A stretch of 64,000 bases of DNA from an uncultured Collinsella sp. (GTDB lineage Bacteria > Actinomycetota > Coriobacteriia > Coriobacteriales > Coriobacteriaceae), in NCBI GenBank assembly GCA_900759045.1, contig CAAETU010000062.1, positions 44,193-108,192 of the forward strand. The letters are read 5' to 3'. The notes beneath the pieces were generated by a model that was not told where the DNA came from, ran no database searches, and saw only the letters and a program-made list of their open reading frames with translations. The translations under genes and the position numbers were made by a program. Positions 7,786 to 15,556 of this stretch are shown in pieces (positions within the stretch are counted from its first letter, which is position 1; each line of letters starts with the position of its first letter).

Positions 7786-8799
7786 ATGGCATATCCCGTA
7801 TTTGACCTACACTGCGACACCGCCGACCGTATCGGCTGGGCCACACTCGATCTTGACCTGCGCTTTACCGCCGGCACCGACGGTTATTTCCCCGGCGACG
7901 AAACGCATCCGCAGGATTTCGACCTTATCGAGGGCAACGCCTGCGCCATCTCGCTCGCAAAGATCGGCAACACGCCGTGGGCGCAGTGCTTCGCTACGTT
8001 TGTCCCCGACGAGATTCCCACCGCCCACGCCGCGCGCTTCCAGGCGCAGATCATGGCGCATATGAGCGGCCAGGCAATGCTCAACCACGACCGCATGGTC
8101 AACGTGCGCAGCGCCGCTGATATTCGCCCTGCGCTCAAAGACGGCAAGGTCGCCTGCATCCACACCATCGAAAACGCCACGTTCTTTGCCGAGGACCCCG
8201 CGCTGATCGAGGTGCTCAAGAGCTTGGGCGTGCTTATGTCGTCACTCAGCTGGAACGCGCAGGGACCGCTCGCGAGCGGCCACGACACCCACGCCGGCCT
8301 CACCGCCGCCGGCATCGAGGCACTTACGCAGATGGAGCACGCCGGCATGGTACTCGACGTCTCCCACCTCAACGATGAGTGCTTTGACGAGGTTGTCGCC
8401 CACGCCACGCGCCCCTTCGTCGCAAGCCACTCCAACTCCCGTGCGGTTTGCGGCGTCAAGCGCAACCTCACCGACGACCAGTTCCGCACCATTCGCGACA
8501 TGGGCGGTATCGTCGGCCTCAACTACTGCAGCGAGTTCCTTTCCAACGACGCAACCGACGAGACCGCCGCAGACGTCACCTTCGACCAGCTGGCGGCACA
8601 TATCGAGCACTGGCTCGACCTGGGCGGCGAAGATGTCATCGCGCTCGGCGGCGACTGGGACGGTGCCACGGTACCCGCTTTCCTCTCCGATGCCAGCAAG
8701 ATGCCCAAGTTCCAGAACATGCTCTCCAAGCATTTTGGCAAGACCGTGATGCAAAAGCTCTGCAGCGACAACGCGCTTGCCTTCTTTGAGCGTTATTAA
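7786..8799 (+). CDS. Membrane dipeptidase family (M19) zinc peptidase
   Basis: 337 residues, in the size range of the family. Zinc ligands of the amidohydrolase fold are recognisable: DLHCDT (H9, D11) at the N-terminus, IENA with the bridging Glu (HTIENATFF), the SHSNSRAV histidine, and GGDWDG near the C-terminus. M19 enzymes cleave dipeptides, including D-amino-acid-containing ones. No signal peptide is seen, so it is probably cytoplasmic like other bacterial members. ATG 7786 follows CGGAGGA. An 11-bp hairpin follows the stop codon. Confidence 0.9.
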   Translation: MAYPVFDLHCDTADRIGWATLDLDLRFTAGTDGYFPGDETHPQDFDLIEGNACAISLAKIGNTPWAQCFATFVPDEIPTAHAARFQAQIMAHMSGQAMLNHDRMVNVRSAADIRPALKDGKVACIHTIENATFFAEDPALIEVLKSLGVLMSSLSWNAQGPLASGHDTHAGLTAAGIEALTQMEHAGMVLDVSHLNDECFDEVVAHATRPFVASHSNSRAVCGVKRNLTDDQFRTIRDMGGIVGLNYCSEFLSNDATDETAADVTFDQLAAHIEHWLDLGGEDVIALGGDWDGATVPAFLSDASKMPKFQNMLSKHFGKTVMQKLCSDNALAFFERY

Positions 8800-8815
8800 T
8801 TTCACATCCCTTGAG

Positions 8816-8851
8816 CGGGCCGGCATGCCGAACGGTCGACATGCCGGCCCG
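8816..8851. terminator. Hairpin between the dipeptidase and the metalloprotease genes
   Basis: CGGGCCGGCAT (8816-8826) pairs perfectly with ATGCCGGCCCG (8841-8851). It starts 17 nt after the dipeptidase stop. No T-run follows on the plus strand, so termination may be partial. It also argues against the in-frame ATG at 8841, which lies inside the stem, being the start of the next gene. Confidence 0.55.
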
Positions 8852-8873
8852 TCCCCAATCTGAAGGACCGCTT

Positions 8874-9650
8874 TTGACGCAGCAGTTTACGATTTCCGTA
8901 TCCCGACCGGATGGGACGCCCATCCCCGTCGTCGTTACCAAAAAGCGCGTCAAGAACCTCAACCTACGCGTCACATCGAGCGGTGAGGTCCACGCCAGCG
9001 CACCGCTCGGCGCCAGCCGCGAGCGTATCGAAGCGTTTGTGAAGCGCAACAACGCCTGGATTATCGGCCGACTTGCCCAGCGTGAGCAACGTCAGGCAAC
9101 GTCACGAGAGCCACTCAGCCCCTCGTCCATCATTGCGCTTTGGGGCATGCCCATCACGGTACAGGACGCACTCGACCACAACTTTGCGTCACCCGCACCG
9201 CGACCCCAGCAGGCCACCTTCGCAAGTTTTATGGGTGCCGACAAGTCGAACGAACGCCCACAGGCCAAGCGGCTCGCAATCCTCGACGGTCTAACGTCCG
9301 ACGAGCTCCAAGCCCACATCGACCAGCTCTATACGTCCGAGGTCACATCGGCGCTGCGCGATATTTTGCACGCGTACGAAATCGCAATGGGCGTCTCCGT
9401 TTCCCGCGTTTCCGTACGCAGCATGAAAACGCGTTGGGGCTCGTGCACGCCCAAATCCGGCGCCATTCGCATCGCACGAGAACTTGCCGGCTACCCCGTC
9501 GAATGCCTCGACATGGTTGTCGCCCACGAGCTCGTCCACTTGCTCGAGCCAAGCCACAATCAGCGGTTTCACGCCCTGCTCGACACGTACTGCCCCAACA
9601 ATAGAGCTCTGTCGCAGCGACTCAAAAAACCGCCCGCCAACGAGCTTTAG
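8874..9650 (+). CDS. YgjP-type (DUF45) zinc metallopeptidase
   Basis: 258 residues with the YgjP-family features: an N-terminal basic segment (VVTKKRVKNLNLRVTSSGEV ... SRERIEAFVKRNNAWI), then TRWGSC and the zinc site HELVHLLEPSHN (HExxH plus downstream His) near the C-terminus. These are M48-like cytoplasmic peptidases of uncertain substrate. I place the start at TTG 8874 because GAAGGA lies 6 nt upstream and the only in-frame ATGs (8811, 8841) lack a binding site or sit within a hairpin. Confidence 0.85.
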   Translation: MTQQFTISVSRPDGTPIPVVVTKKRVKNLNLRVTSSGEVHASAPLGASRERIEAFVKRNNAWIIGRLAQREQRQATSREPLSPSSIIALWGMPITVQDALDHNFASPAPRPQQATFASFMGADKSNERPQAKRLAILDGLTSDELQAHIDQLYTSEVTSALRDILHAYEIAMGVSVSRVSVRSMKTRWGSCTPKSGAIRIARELAGYPVECLDMVVAHELVHLLEPSHNQRFHALLDTYCPNNRALSQRLKKPPANEL

Positions 9651-9656
9651 CGTCAG

Positions 9657-10142
9657 CTAGCGCACGCGCTCAATCTCGACGCCACAGCTTGCCAGGGGAA
9701 GACCGACGGGCGCCCAAGGCTTATCGAGCTTAACACGCACGCCAAGCAGCAAGGGATAACGACGTAGCAGCATCTGGGCCACACCCTCGGCTGCAGCCTC
9801 GATGAGCTTAAACGTATGCTCGCGCAGATAGCCATCGACATCGTGGCACACCGAGCCGTAATCAATAGAGGCATCCAGGTTATCGTGCTCCCCCGCCGCG
9901 CGCAGGTCGGCATAGAACACCAAGGACACGACAAACTTCTGCCCCAGGGCGTTTTCCTCGGGATACACGCCATGGTTGGCAAAGACCTCGAGACCATCGA
10001 TAGTAATGCGGTCGGCATGGCGCAGGTCGTCATAGCTCACATGGGGCACCGCCGTTGCGGCGGAAATCTCGCCCCTGCCACGACGGGCAAGCTCGGCACC
10101 CTCGGTCTTGGTTGCATTCTCGGGCAGCTTTTTGTTAGTCAT
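9657..10142 (-). CDS. folB: Dihydroneopterin aldolase
   Basis: 161 residues. The FolB fold is recognisable from ITIDGLEVFANHGVYPEE (catalytic/pterin region with conserved Glu), SIDYGSV, KLIEAAAEGVAQ and VRVKLDKPWAP. It converts 7,8-dihydroneopterin to 6-hydroxymethyl-dihydropterin plus glycolaldehyde in folate synthesis. About 40 extra N-terminal polar residues precede the domain. ATG 10142 follows GGAG (in CGAAGGAGACG). It is the last gene of a folE-HD-folB unit; folK and folP are not in the window. Confidence 0.9.
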   Translation of the reverse strand: MTNKKLPENATKTEGAELARRGRGEISAATAVPHVSYDDLRHADRITIDGLEVFANHGVYPEENALGQKFVVSLVFYADLRAAGEHDNLDASIDYGSVCHDVDGYLREHTFKLIEAAAEGVAQMLLRRYPLLLGVRVKLDKPWAPVGLPLASCGVEIERVR

Positions 10143-10185
10143 CGCGATCGTCTCCTTCGTTCAGAACCCCGACCGCGCATACCGA

Positions 10186-10767
10186 CTACACGCGAATCGA
10201 CAGGTTCTTTTTATCATCGCTCCAGTTGCAGGCATTGCGCGCAGGGCATGCAAAGCAGGCGCGCGACGCTTTGTCGGCTGCATAGAGCAGACGCTCAAGC
10301 GGCTGGCTGTTCACGCGCAGCTTTCGATGGGCCAGAATGGCCGTCTTAATGGCTGCGGCATCTGCCGGCTCAAACGCCACGTCTTCGGGCATGCCGCCGA
10401 GAATCGCATCGGCGACGCGTTCGCTTGCAACATCATGGGATATACCCGATTCATACTGTTCATCTTTGCCGATATCGTGAAGAAGTGCCGTGGCATAGAT
10501 GACCTCGCGGTCAAATTTGAGCTCTTCCTCGAGATTCTTGATCCACATAATACGGGCGACATCCAGCAGATGGTCGATACCGTGGCGGCAAAAGATGCGC
10601 CCCGATTCCAACTGCGCAATGTTTCCCAGATGCCGCCGGAACAGTCCGTTGGCACAGATGTAATCAATGCGAAGCATGGCACCAAAGGGAGTCAGGCCCG
10701 AAGCCATAAAGCCGCGACGCGACGTTCCTTCATCGGTCTTCGATGCAAAGTCGTTGACGACTCTCAT
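10186..10767 (-). CDS. HD-domain phosphohydrolase between folE and folB
   Basis: 193 residues of the HD superfamily. Candidate metal ligands are H62/H66 (CRHGIDHLLDV), H97-D98 (ALLHDIGK), H111, H147 (AILAHRK) and D165 (AADKASRACF). A compact C-terminal Cys cluster (C171, C174, C180 in CFACPARNACNW) may bind a metal; I recall the same tail in uncharacterised clostridial HD proteins near fol genes. It starts 2 nt after the folE stop and is followed by folB 43 nt later. Since DHNTP must lose its phosphates between FolE and FolB, this is a candidate for that step; the function is inferred from context only. Confidence 0.82.
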   Translation of the reverse strand: MRVVNDFASKTDEGTSRRGFMASGLTPFGAMLRIDYICANGLFRRHLGNIAQLESGRIFCRHGIDHLLDVARIMWIKNLEEELKFDREVIYATALLHDIGKDEQYESGISHDVASERVADAILGGMPEDVAFEPADAAAIKTAILAHRKLRVNSQPLERLLYAADKASRACFACPARNACNWSDDKKNLSIRV

Positions 10768-10769
10768 GG

Positions 10770-11327
10770 TTAGCGGCCCAGCATCCTAAAGAATCGCTCC
10801 TCGAGCGACGGATCGGTCTCAAAGACACCGCGACGAGCAAGCGTTACGGTCTTGGTACCGGGCTTTTGCACGCCGCGCATGGTCATGCACATATGCTCGG
10901 CTTCCATCAGCACGATTGCCCCTTGGGGGGCAAGATATTCCATGAGGGCATCGGCAACCTGTGTACACAGCTGCTCCTGCAGCTGCAGACGACGGGCATA
11001 GACCTCAACCGTGCGAGCAAGCTTAGACAGACCCGCCACGCGGCCGTTAGGGATATAGCCGATCGCAGCCTTGCCATAAAACGGCAGCAGATGGTGCTCG
11101 CACAGCGAGTAAAACGTGATGTCGCGCTCGATAACTAAATCGTTCGAAGCGACGGCAAAAGTTTTGGACAGGTGCTCCTCAGCGCTCTGGTCCATGCCGC
11201 CGGCAATCTCGCCATACATACGGGCGACGCGTGCCGGCGTCTCCAGCAGGCCCTCACGAGTTGGGTCCTCGCCTATGCCCTCAAGCAACAGCTTTATGGC
11301 GGTCTCAACTTTTTCCTGATCGACCAT
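10770..11327 (-). CDS. folE: GTP cyclohydrolase I
   Basis: 185 residues, the usual length. It converts GTP to 7,8-dihydroneopterin triphosphate, the first step to folate. Zinc ligands C76 and H79 are in [12 protein letters not shown] and C147 is in [30 protein letters not shown] and the C-terminal TMRGVQKPG region are typical. The start ATG 11327 is preceded by GAGG. It is the first gene of the folE-HD-folB unit on the minus strand; the gap to nrdG upstream is 66 bp with no obvious terminator. Confidence 0.95.
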   Translation of the reverse strand: MVDQEKVETAIKLLLEGIGEDPTREGLLETPARVARMYGEIAGGMDQSAEEHLSKTFAVASNDLVIERDITFYSLCEHHLLPFYGKAAIGYIPNGRVAGLSKLARTVEVYARRLQLQEQLCTQVADALMEYLAPQGAIVLMEAEHMCMTMRGVQKPGTKTVTLARRGVFETDPSLEERFFRMLGR

Positions 11328-11393
11328 CTAGGCCTCACTCTTCCGATTTTGCGTTCGCGCTATGGTACCACGCCCTCCGGCATCGGCCACAAG

Positions 11394-11975
11394 CTACATA
11401 GTATGGGTCGAATAGACCGGATCGTCTCGCCAAAGCTCCACAGCATCGCAAAGCGAAACGCCCTCGCGCGCGGCACGAGTGCGCGTGGCGTTCATGTCGA
11501 TCACCCGCTGATTACTCGAACCCCTAAAACGCAAGGAGATATCGTACAGGTCTTGAACGAACGGGCCGTCCACCAACATATCGAGGCAGGCAAGGATACG
11601 GTCCGTCACCTCGGTATGATGACGGCCGCCCGGCATAAGTTCCTCGAGCACGTCGCCGGTAAAGCACCAAATGGTCTTCCCCGACTCCACAGGATAGGTC
11701 GCACGCACGCGTTCGATAAAGTCAACGAGACTCGCCTGATTCTCGGGCTCCATAGGCTCGCCACCCAGAATCGTCAGGCCATCAATAAAGGGATGGTCGA
11801 GACTCTCGATAATCTTGTCCTCGACGGCACGGTCGAACGGTTCACCCGCGGCAAAGTCCCACGCGACGGAGTTAAAGCAATTTTTGCACCCGCGACGGCA
11901 CCCGCTCACAAACAGAGAAGTACGAACACCTTCCCCATCAGCAATGTCGAAATACTTAATGTTCGCGTAGTTCAT
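11394..11975 (-). CDS. nrdG: Anaerobic ribonucleotide reductase activase (radical SAM)
   Basis: 193 residues. The radical-SAM cysteines are C26, C30 and C33 (SGCRRGCKNC); TILGGEPM is the SAM-binding motif and FTGDVLEEL follows. NrdG makes the glycyl radical in NrdD using S-adenosylmethionine. I chose ATG 11975 (MNYANIKYFDIADGEG), preceded by GGGAGAG; upstream in-frame ATGs lie in a strong inverted repeat. nrdD is 427 bp upstream on the same strand, separated by two large inverted repeats, so the pair is not tightly coupled as it usually is. Confidence 0.93.
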   Translation of the reverse strand: MNYANIKYFDIADGEGVRTSLFVSGCRRGCKNCFNSVAWDFAAGEPFDRAVEDKIIESLDHPFIDGLTILGGEPMEPENQASLVDFIERVRATYPVESGKTIWCFTGDVLEELMPGGRHHTEVTDRILACLDMLVDGPFVQDLYDISLRFRGSSNQRVIDMNATRTRAAREGVSLCDAVELWRDDPVYSTHTM

Positions 11976-11990
11976 AGGTAACTCTCCCGG

Positions 11991-12074
11991 GAGGCCGGGG
12001 CATATCATCCCGTCCTCAAACATTCTCGGCCTGCGGCCTGCGAAACTGCGGGCGGGACGATATGTCCCGGCCTC
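11991..12074. repeat. 25-bp imperfect inverted repeat upstream of nrdG
   Basis: The arms 11991-12015 and 12050-12074 match at 22 of 25 positions; the three differences can form G-U pairs in one or other transcript. The 34-nt interior contains a short tandem GGCCTGC GGCCTGC. The element ends 15 nt before the nrdG start, so it would form a stable hairpin in the nrdG leader. It could be a regulatory hairpin, a terminator relic or a small palindromic mobile element. Confidence 0.6.
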
Positions 12075-12220
12075 ATGCAAAGGTTAACTCAATGAACGAA
12101 GCGAACATCGAGTATAGGGTTCGAGGTCTAATAAAAACTTTGTTGCAGCTCAACCGTCATCGCAAGTAAATCGCAGCTGCAGCTCGAATTATTTCCGCTA
12201 AGAACTTCGAGAAGTGAGCA

Positions 12221-12423
12221 GACCGCATGCTGCATCTCAACTACGTCAACTTGGCTGAACCGAGAGGGCCGCTTGGGCTTTTGCTCGATATGAGTTCCGC
12301 ACGCAAAGAAGGCCACTTAATGTGGCCTTCGTCTTGCGCAGGACTGTCCGAAATAGCGAGCAAATGCCCAAGCGGCCCTCTCGGTTCAGCCCCGGAGCGG
12401 TATTAGAGATGCAGCACGCGGTC
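12221..12423. repeat. Nested inverted repeat that includes the 3' end of nrdD
   Basis: A 26-bp perfect inverted repeat (12253-12278 with 12366-12391) encloses TTTGCTCG/CGAGCAAA and a core hairpin AAGGCCAC-TTAAT-GTGGCCTT (12309-12329). Outside it, 12221-12238 is an 18-nt copy (one mismatch) of 12406-12423, the last codons of nrdD, in opposite orientation. The whole 203-bp element looks like an inverted duplication of the nrdD tail plus its downstream region. On the minus strand the core hairpin would serve as the nrdD terminator, though its T-run is weak. Together with 11991-12074 this fills the 427-bp nrdD-nrdG gap. Confidence 0.7.
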
Positions 12424-14625
12424 GCGGATCTCCTCGGTTCGACCCTGGTTCCAGAATTGAGTACCAATGTAGCCACACGTACGACGGGCGACGTTCATCT
12501 TCTCCTGATCGCGGTTGCCGCAGTTGGGGCACTCCCACACCAGTTTGCCATCATCCTCGACAATCTTGATCTCGCCGTCGTAGCCGCACACCTGGCAGTA
12601 ATCGCTCTTGGTGTTGAGCTCGGCGTACATGATGTTGTCGTAGATGTACTGCATCACGCGAATGACAGCCTTAAGGTTGTCCTGCATGTTAGGAACCTCG
12701 ACGTAGGAGATGGCACCGCCCGGCGAAAGCTGCTGGAACATGCCCTCAAACTTGAGCTTATCGAAAGCATCAATCTCCTCGGACACATGGACGTGGTAGC
12801 TGTTGGTAATGTAGCCCTTGTCCGTCACACCCGGAATAATGCCAAAACGGCGCTGCAGGCACTTGGCGAACTTGTAGGTCGTCGACTCAAGCGGGGTGCC
12901 GTACAGCGAGAAGTCGATATCGCTTTCGGCCTTCCACTCGGCGCATTTGTCGTTCATGTGCTGCATGACGGCCATGGCAAACGGCGTGCCTTCCTTCTCG
13001 GTGTGGCTGTGGCCCGTCATGTACTTGACGCACTCATACAGACCGGCATACCCCAGGCTGATGGTGGAATAGCCGCCCACGAGCAGTTTGTCGATCGTCT
13101 CGCCCTTCTTAAGGCGCGCCAGGGCGCCGTACTGCCACAGAATCGGTGCGGCATCCGAAAGCGTGCCCATCAGGCGCTCATGACGGCACAGCAGGGCACG
13201 ATGGCACAGCTCAAGGCGCTCGTCGAAGATCTTCCAGAACTTGTCCATGTCCTGATGCGAGCTCAGTGCGACATCGGGCAGGTTGATGGTCACAACACCC
13301 TGGTTAAAGCGGCCATAGTACTTAGGTTTGGTCGGGTCATAGTTCAGCGCGTTGGCAACATTGTTAAAGCCGTTGCCCGAACGGTCGGGCGTCAGGAAGC
13401 TGCGGCAACCCATGCAGGTGTAGCAATCGCCATTGCCGGCGGTCTCACCCTTAGACAGCTTGAGCTCACGCATCTTCTTCTCAGAGATGTAGTCGGGCAC
13501 CATGCGCTTGGCGGTGCACTTGGCAGCCAGCTGGGTCAGGTAGAAGTACGGGGAATTCTCGTGAACGTTATCGTCCTCGAGCACGTAGATAAGCTTGGGG
13601 AATGCCGGGGTAATCCACACGCCGGCCTCGTTCTTAACGCCCTCGTAGCGCTGGCGAAGCGTCTCCTCCACGATCATGGCAAGGTCGTGCTTCTCCTGAG
13701 GCGTACGGGCCTCGTTGAGATACATAAAGACCGTCACGAACGGCGCCTGGCCATTCGTGGTCATAAGGGTCACGACCTGATACTGAATCGTCTGGACGCC
13801 GCGACGGATCTCGTCACGCAGACGGTCCTCAACGACCTCACGGACCTTCTCGGCAGACGCAGAGACGCCAAGCTCCTCGAGCTCGCGGGCAACCTCGCCG
13901 CGAATCTTTTGACGGCTCACCTCGACAAACGGAGCCAGGTGGGTCAGCGAAATCGACTGACCGCCATACTGGGAAGAGGCGACCTGGGCGATAATCTGCG
14001 TCGCGATATTGCAAGCAGTCGAGAAGCTGTGCGGCTTCTCGATCAGCGTGCCCGAGATAACGGTGCCGTTCTGGAGCATATCCTCCAGGTTCACCAGGTC
14101 ACAGTTATGCATGTGCTGGGCGAAGTAGTCCGAATCGTGGAAGTGAATCAGGCCCTCGTTGTGGGCATCCACGATCTCCTGGGGCAGCAGCACACGCTGC
14201 GTCAGGTCCTTGGAAATCTCGCCGGCCATGTAGTCGCGCTGAACGGAGTTGACGGTCGGGTTCTTGTTGGAGTTCTCCTGCTTGACCTCTTCGTTATTGC
14301 ACTCAATCAGCGACAGGATCTTGTCATCGGTCGTGTTCTTTTGGCGCTTCAGGCTCTGAACATAGCGGTAGATGATGTAGTGGCGAGCGACCTCGTAGCA
14401 GTCGAGACGCATAATCTCGTCCTCGACCAGATCCTGGATCTCCTCGACCGATACGGTGTGGCCGGCCTTCTCACATGCCTCGGCGACGTTTTGTGCCGCA
14501 TAGATCACCTGGCGGTCGGTAAGGCGAGAGCCTTCCTCGACCTCCAAGTTTGCGGCGCGGATCGCATTGACGATCTTATCGATGTCAAAGGTAACCTCGG
14601 TGCCGCTGCGCTTGATGATCTTCAT
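12403..14625 (-). CDS. nrdD: Anaerobic (class III) ribonucleoside-triphosphate reductase
   Basis: 740 residues. Domains in order: an ATP-cone (MKIIKRSGTEVTFDIDKIVN to about residue 95) for allosteric control; the ten-stranded barrel; a zinc ribbon (CQVCGYDGE ... WECPNCGN); and the glycyl-radical loop RRTCGYIGTQFW, with the radical on G718. It makes dNTPs without oxygen and needs NrdG. I prefer ATG 14625 (MKIIKRSG) over 14655 because family members begin with the ATP-cone. A promoter overlapped by two NrdR-like boxes lies about 230 nt upstream. The last codons belong to an inverted duplication. Confidence 0.95.
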   Translation of the reverse strand: MKIIKRSGTEVTFDIDKIVNAIRAANLEVEEGSRLTDRQVIYAAQNVAEACEKAGHTVSVEEIQDLVEDEIMRLDCYEVARHYIIYRYVQSLKRQKNTTDDKILSLIECNNEEVKQENSNKNPTVNSVQRDYMAGEISKDLTQRVLLPQEIVDAHNEGLIHFHDSDYFAQHMHNCDLVNLEDMLQNGTVISGTLIEKPHSFSTACNIATQIIAQVASSQYGGQSISLTHLAPFVEVSRQKIRGEVARELEELGVSASAEKVREVVEDRLRDEIRRGVQTIQYQVVTLMTTNGQAPFVTVFMYLNEARTPQEKHDLAMIVEETLRQRYEGVKNEAGVWITPAFPKLIYVLEDDNVHENSPYFYLTQLAAKCTAKRMVPDYISEKKMRELKLSKGETAGNGDCYTCMGCRSFLTPDRSGNGFNNVANALNYDPTKPKYYGRFNQGVVTINLPDVALSSHQDMDKFWKIFDERLELCHRALLCRHERLMGTLSDAAPILWQYGALARLKKGETIDKLLVGGYSTISLGYAGLYECVKYMTGHSHTEKEGTPFAMAVMQHMNDKCAEWKAESDIDFSLYGTPLESTTYKFAKCLQRRFGIIPGVTDKGYITNSYHVHVSEEIDAFDKLKFEGMFQQLSPGGAISYVEVPNMQDNLKAVIRVMQYIYDNIMYAELNTKSDYCQVCGYDGEIKIVEDDGKLVWECPNCGNRDQEKMNVARRTCGYIGTQFWNQGRTEEIRDRVLHL

Positions 14626-14848
14626 CCTCTTGCCTCTTTCGCATCGTAGCCTCATTGCGCTTCAGAGCCAAACGATGCCCGGCAGGGCTTACCCTGTCTT
14701 GCGGCGCCGTCGCGCAATCTGTGTTTTCGATAACCATAGGCCCTCATGCGGACAATCCTCGCAGCCAATCAAGGGGCTCAAAGATCCATCCAAATAATGG
14801 GGCGAATAAGGTTCTCGTTCTCTGTCCGCCATCTATCATACGACAAAG

Positions 14849-14899
14849 AGGCATCTATATCCTGTATTCTTTTTTTAGGTCAAACACAACATATAGTGT
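14849..14899 (-). promoter_or_regulatory. nrdD promoter with two NrdR-like boxes
   Basis: On the minus strand, TTGACC (14883-14878), an 18-nt spacer and TATAGA (14859-14854) form a promoter. ACACAACATATAGTGT (14884-14899) closely matches the NrdR box consensus ACACWATATWTWGTGT. A weaker copy at 14852-14867 (CATCTATATCCTGTAT, about 10 of 16) has its centre 32 bp away, the three-turn spacing of tandem NrdR boxes. One box abuts the -35 and the other covers the -10, as expected for repression. nrdR itself is outside the window. The 220-nt leader that follows has a small CAGGG/CCCTG hairpin (14683-14696) and nothing else I recognise. Confidence 0.7.
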
Positions 14900-14985
14900 T
14901 TCAGCAGGTCAAAGCAATTGGTCAATTTGCAGACGCATTATAAATGAAGGCCTCTTGGCAGACTGCTAAAACGTTATCAACCCAA

Positions 14986-15093
14986 CTACCTGCACAGCAG
15001 TTTTGAAACCCCCTCAACCGTGCCGCCGCCAAATAGCACCAAAACCAAGCTGCTCGCGCCAAAAGAATCCAAAAGATTGTCCTTGACCAACAT
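14986..15093 (-). CDS. Small ORF or gene remnant of unknown function
   Basis: A 35-codon reading frame, MLVKDNLLDSFGASS followed by LVLVLFGGGTVEGVSKLLCR, has protein-like composition. The same frame is open another 19 codons upstream without an ATG. No ribosome binding site is evident. It may be the tail of a decayed gene or chance. Otherwise 14900-15214, part of the 639-bp nrdD to tRNA-Val gap, shows nothing I can identify. Confidence 0.2.
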   Translation of the reverse strand: MLVKDNLLDSFGASSLVLVLFGGGTVEGVSKLLCR

Positions 15094-15214
15094 GTTGCGG
15101 TCATGATGGGCCAGGACACATGCAATCTGCCGGCACCCCTACGGGATACAAGGACCATCGCGTACGGACCTTGGATCAATATTTGATGACTTATTTGGCG
15201 GCGCGCTTGGTGGC

Positions 15215-15252
15215 AAAAAACAAAACAGCCCAGAGGACATAGCCTCTGAGCT
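15215..15252 (-). terminator. Intrinsic terminator of the tRNA-Gly/tRNA-Val unit
   Basis: On the minus strand AGCTCAGAGG pairs with CCTCTGGGCT (10 bp with one G-U, 15252-15227) and is followed by GTTTTGTTTTTT, a standard rho-independent terminator 13 nt past tRNA-Val. Confidence 0.85.
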
Positions 15253-15264
15253 GCGAACATTTGG

Positions 15265-15336
15265 TGGGCGTTAGAAGATTTGAACTTCTGACCTCTTCCG
15301 TGTCAGGGAAGCGCTCTCCCCCTGAGCTAAACGCCC
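15265..15336 (-). tRNA. tRNA-Val (GAC)
   Basis: A 72-nt cloverleaf: acceptor GGGCGTT/AACGCCC, D arm GCTCAGGGGGAGAGC, anticodon stem CTTCC/GGAAG with loop CTGACAC (anticodon GAC) and T arm with GTTCAAATC. CCA is not encoded. It is downstream of tRNA-Gly in one unit. Confidence 0.95.
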
Positions 15337-15339
15337 AAA

Positions 15340-15415
15340 TGGAGCGGACAACGGGGCTCGAACCCGCGACCCCAACCTTGGCAAGGTTGTGCTCTACCAA
15401 CTGAGCCATGTCCGC
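15340..15415 (-). tRNA. tRNA-Gly (GCC), copy 1
   Basis: 76 nt including encoded CCA. Acceptor GCGGACA/TGTCCGC, anticodon stem AACCT with loop TGCCA region giving anticodon GCC, and T arm GGTTCGAGCC. It is identical in sequence to the copies at 17628-17703 and 17854-17929. The promoter lies at 15428-15456. Confidence 0.95.
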
Positions 15416-15427
15416 TTACGAGGATTA

Positions 15428-15475
15428 ATCTTACGTGATGCCCGCATCCTATGCAAGAACTTTTTTTGAAAAGTT
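15428..15475 (-). promoter_or_regulatory. tRNA promoter with upstream A/T palindrome, site 1
   Basis: On the minus strand TTGCAT (15456-15451), a 17-nt spacer and TAAGAT (15433-15428) lie just upstream of tRNA-Gly copy 1. Directly before the -35 is an A/T-rich near-palindrome (15458-15475) of the form ACTTTTTTnAAAAAAGT, also found before the other two tRNA units. Confidence 0.7.
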
Positions 15476-15556
15476 TTGCGACGCCCTCGCGAACCTCGCG
15501 AAGACATCAGCCACCACGGAAGGCGCAGGCAAACGCAAACTCGCCGCAAGAGGCCC

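Noticed and set aside
12322..14649. A 775-codon open frame on the plus strand opposite nrdD
   Set aside because: It is the antisense shadow of a highly conserved gene in GC-rich DNA, has no recognisable domain and no ribosome binding site.
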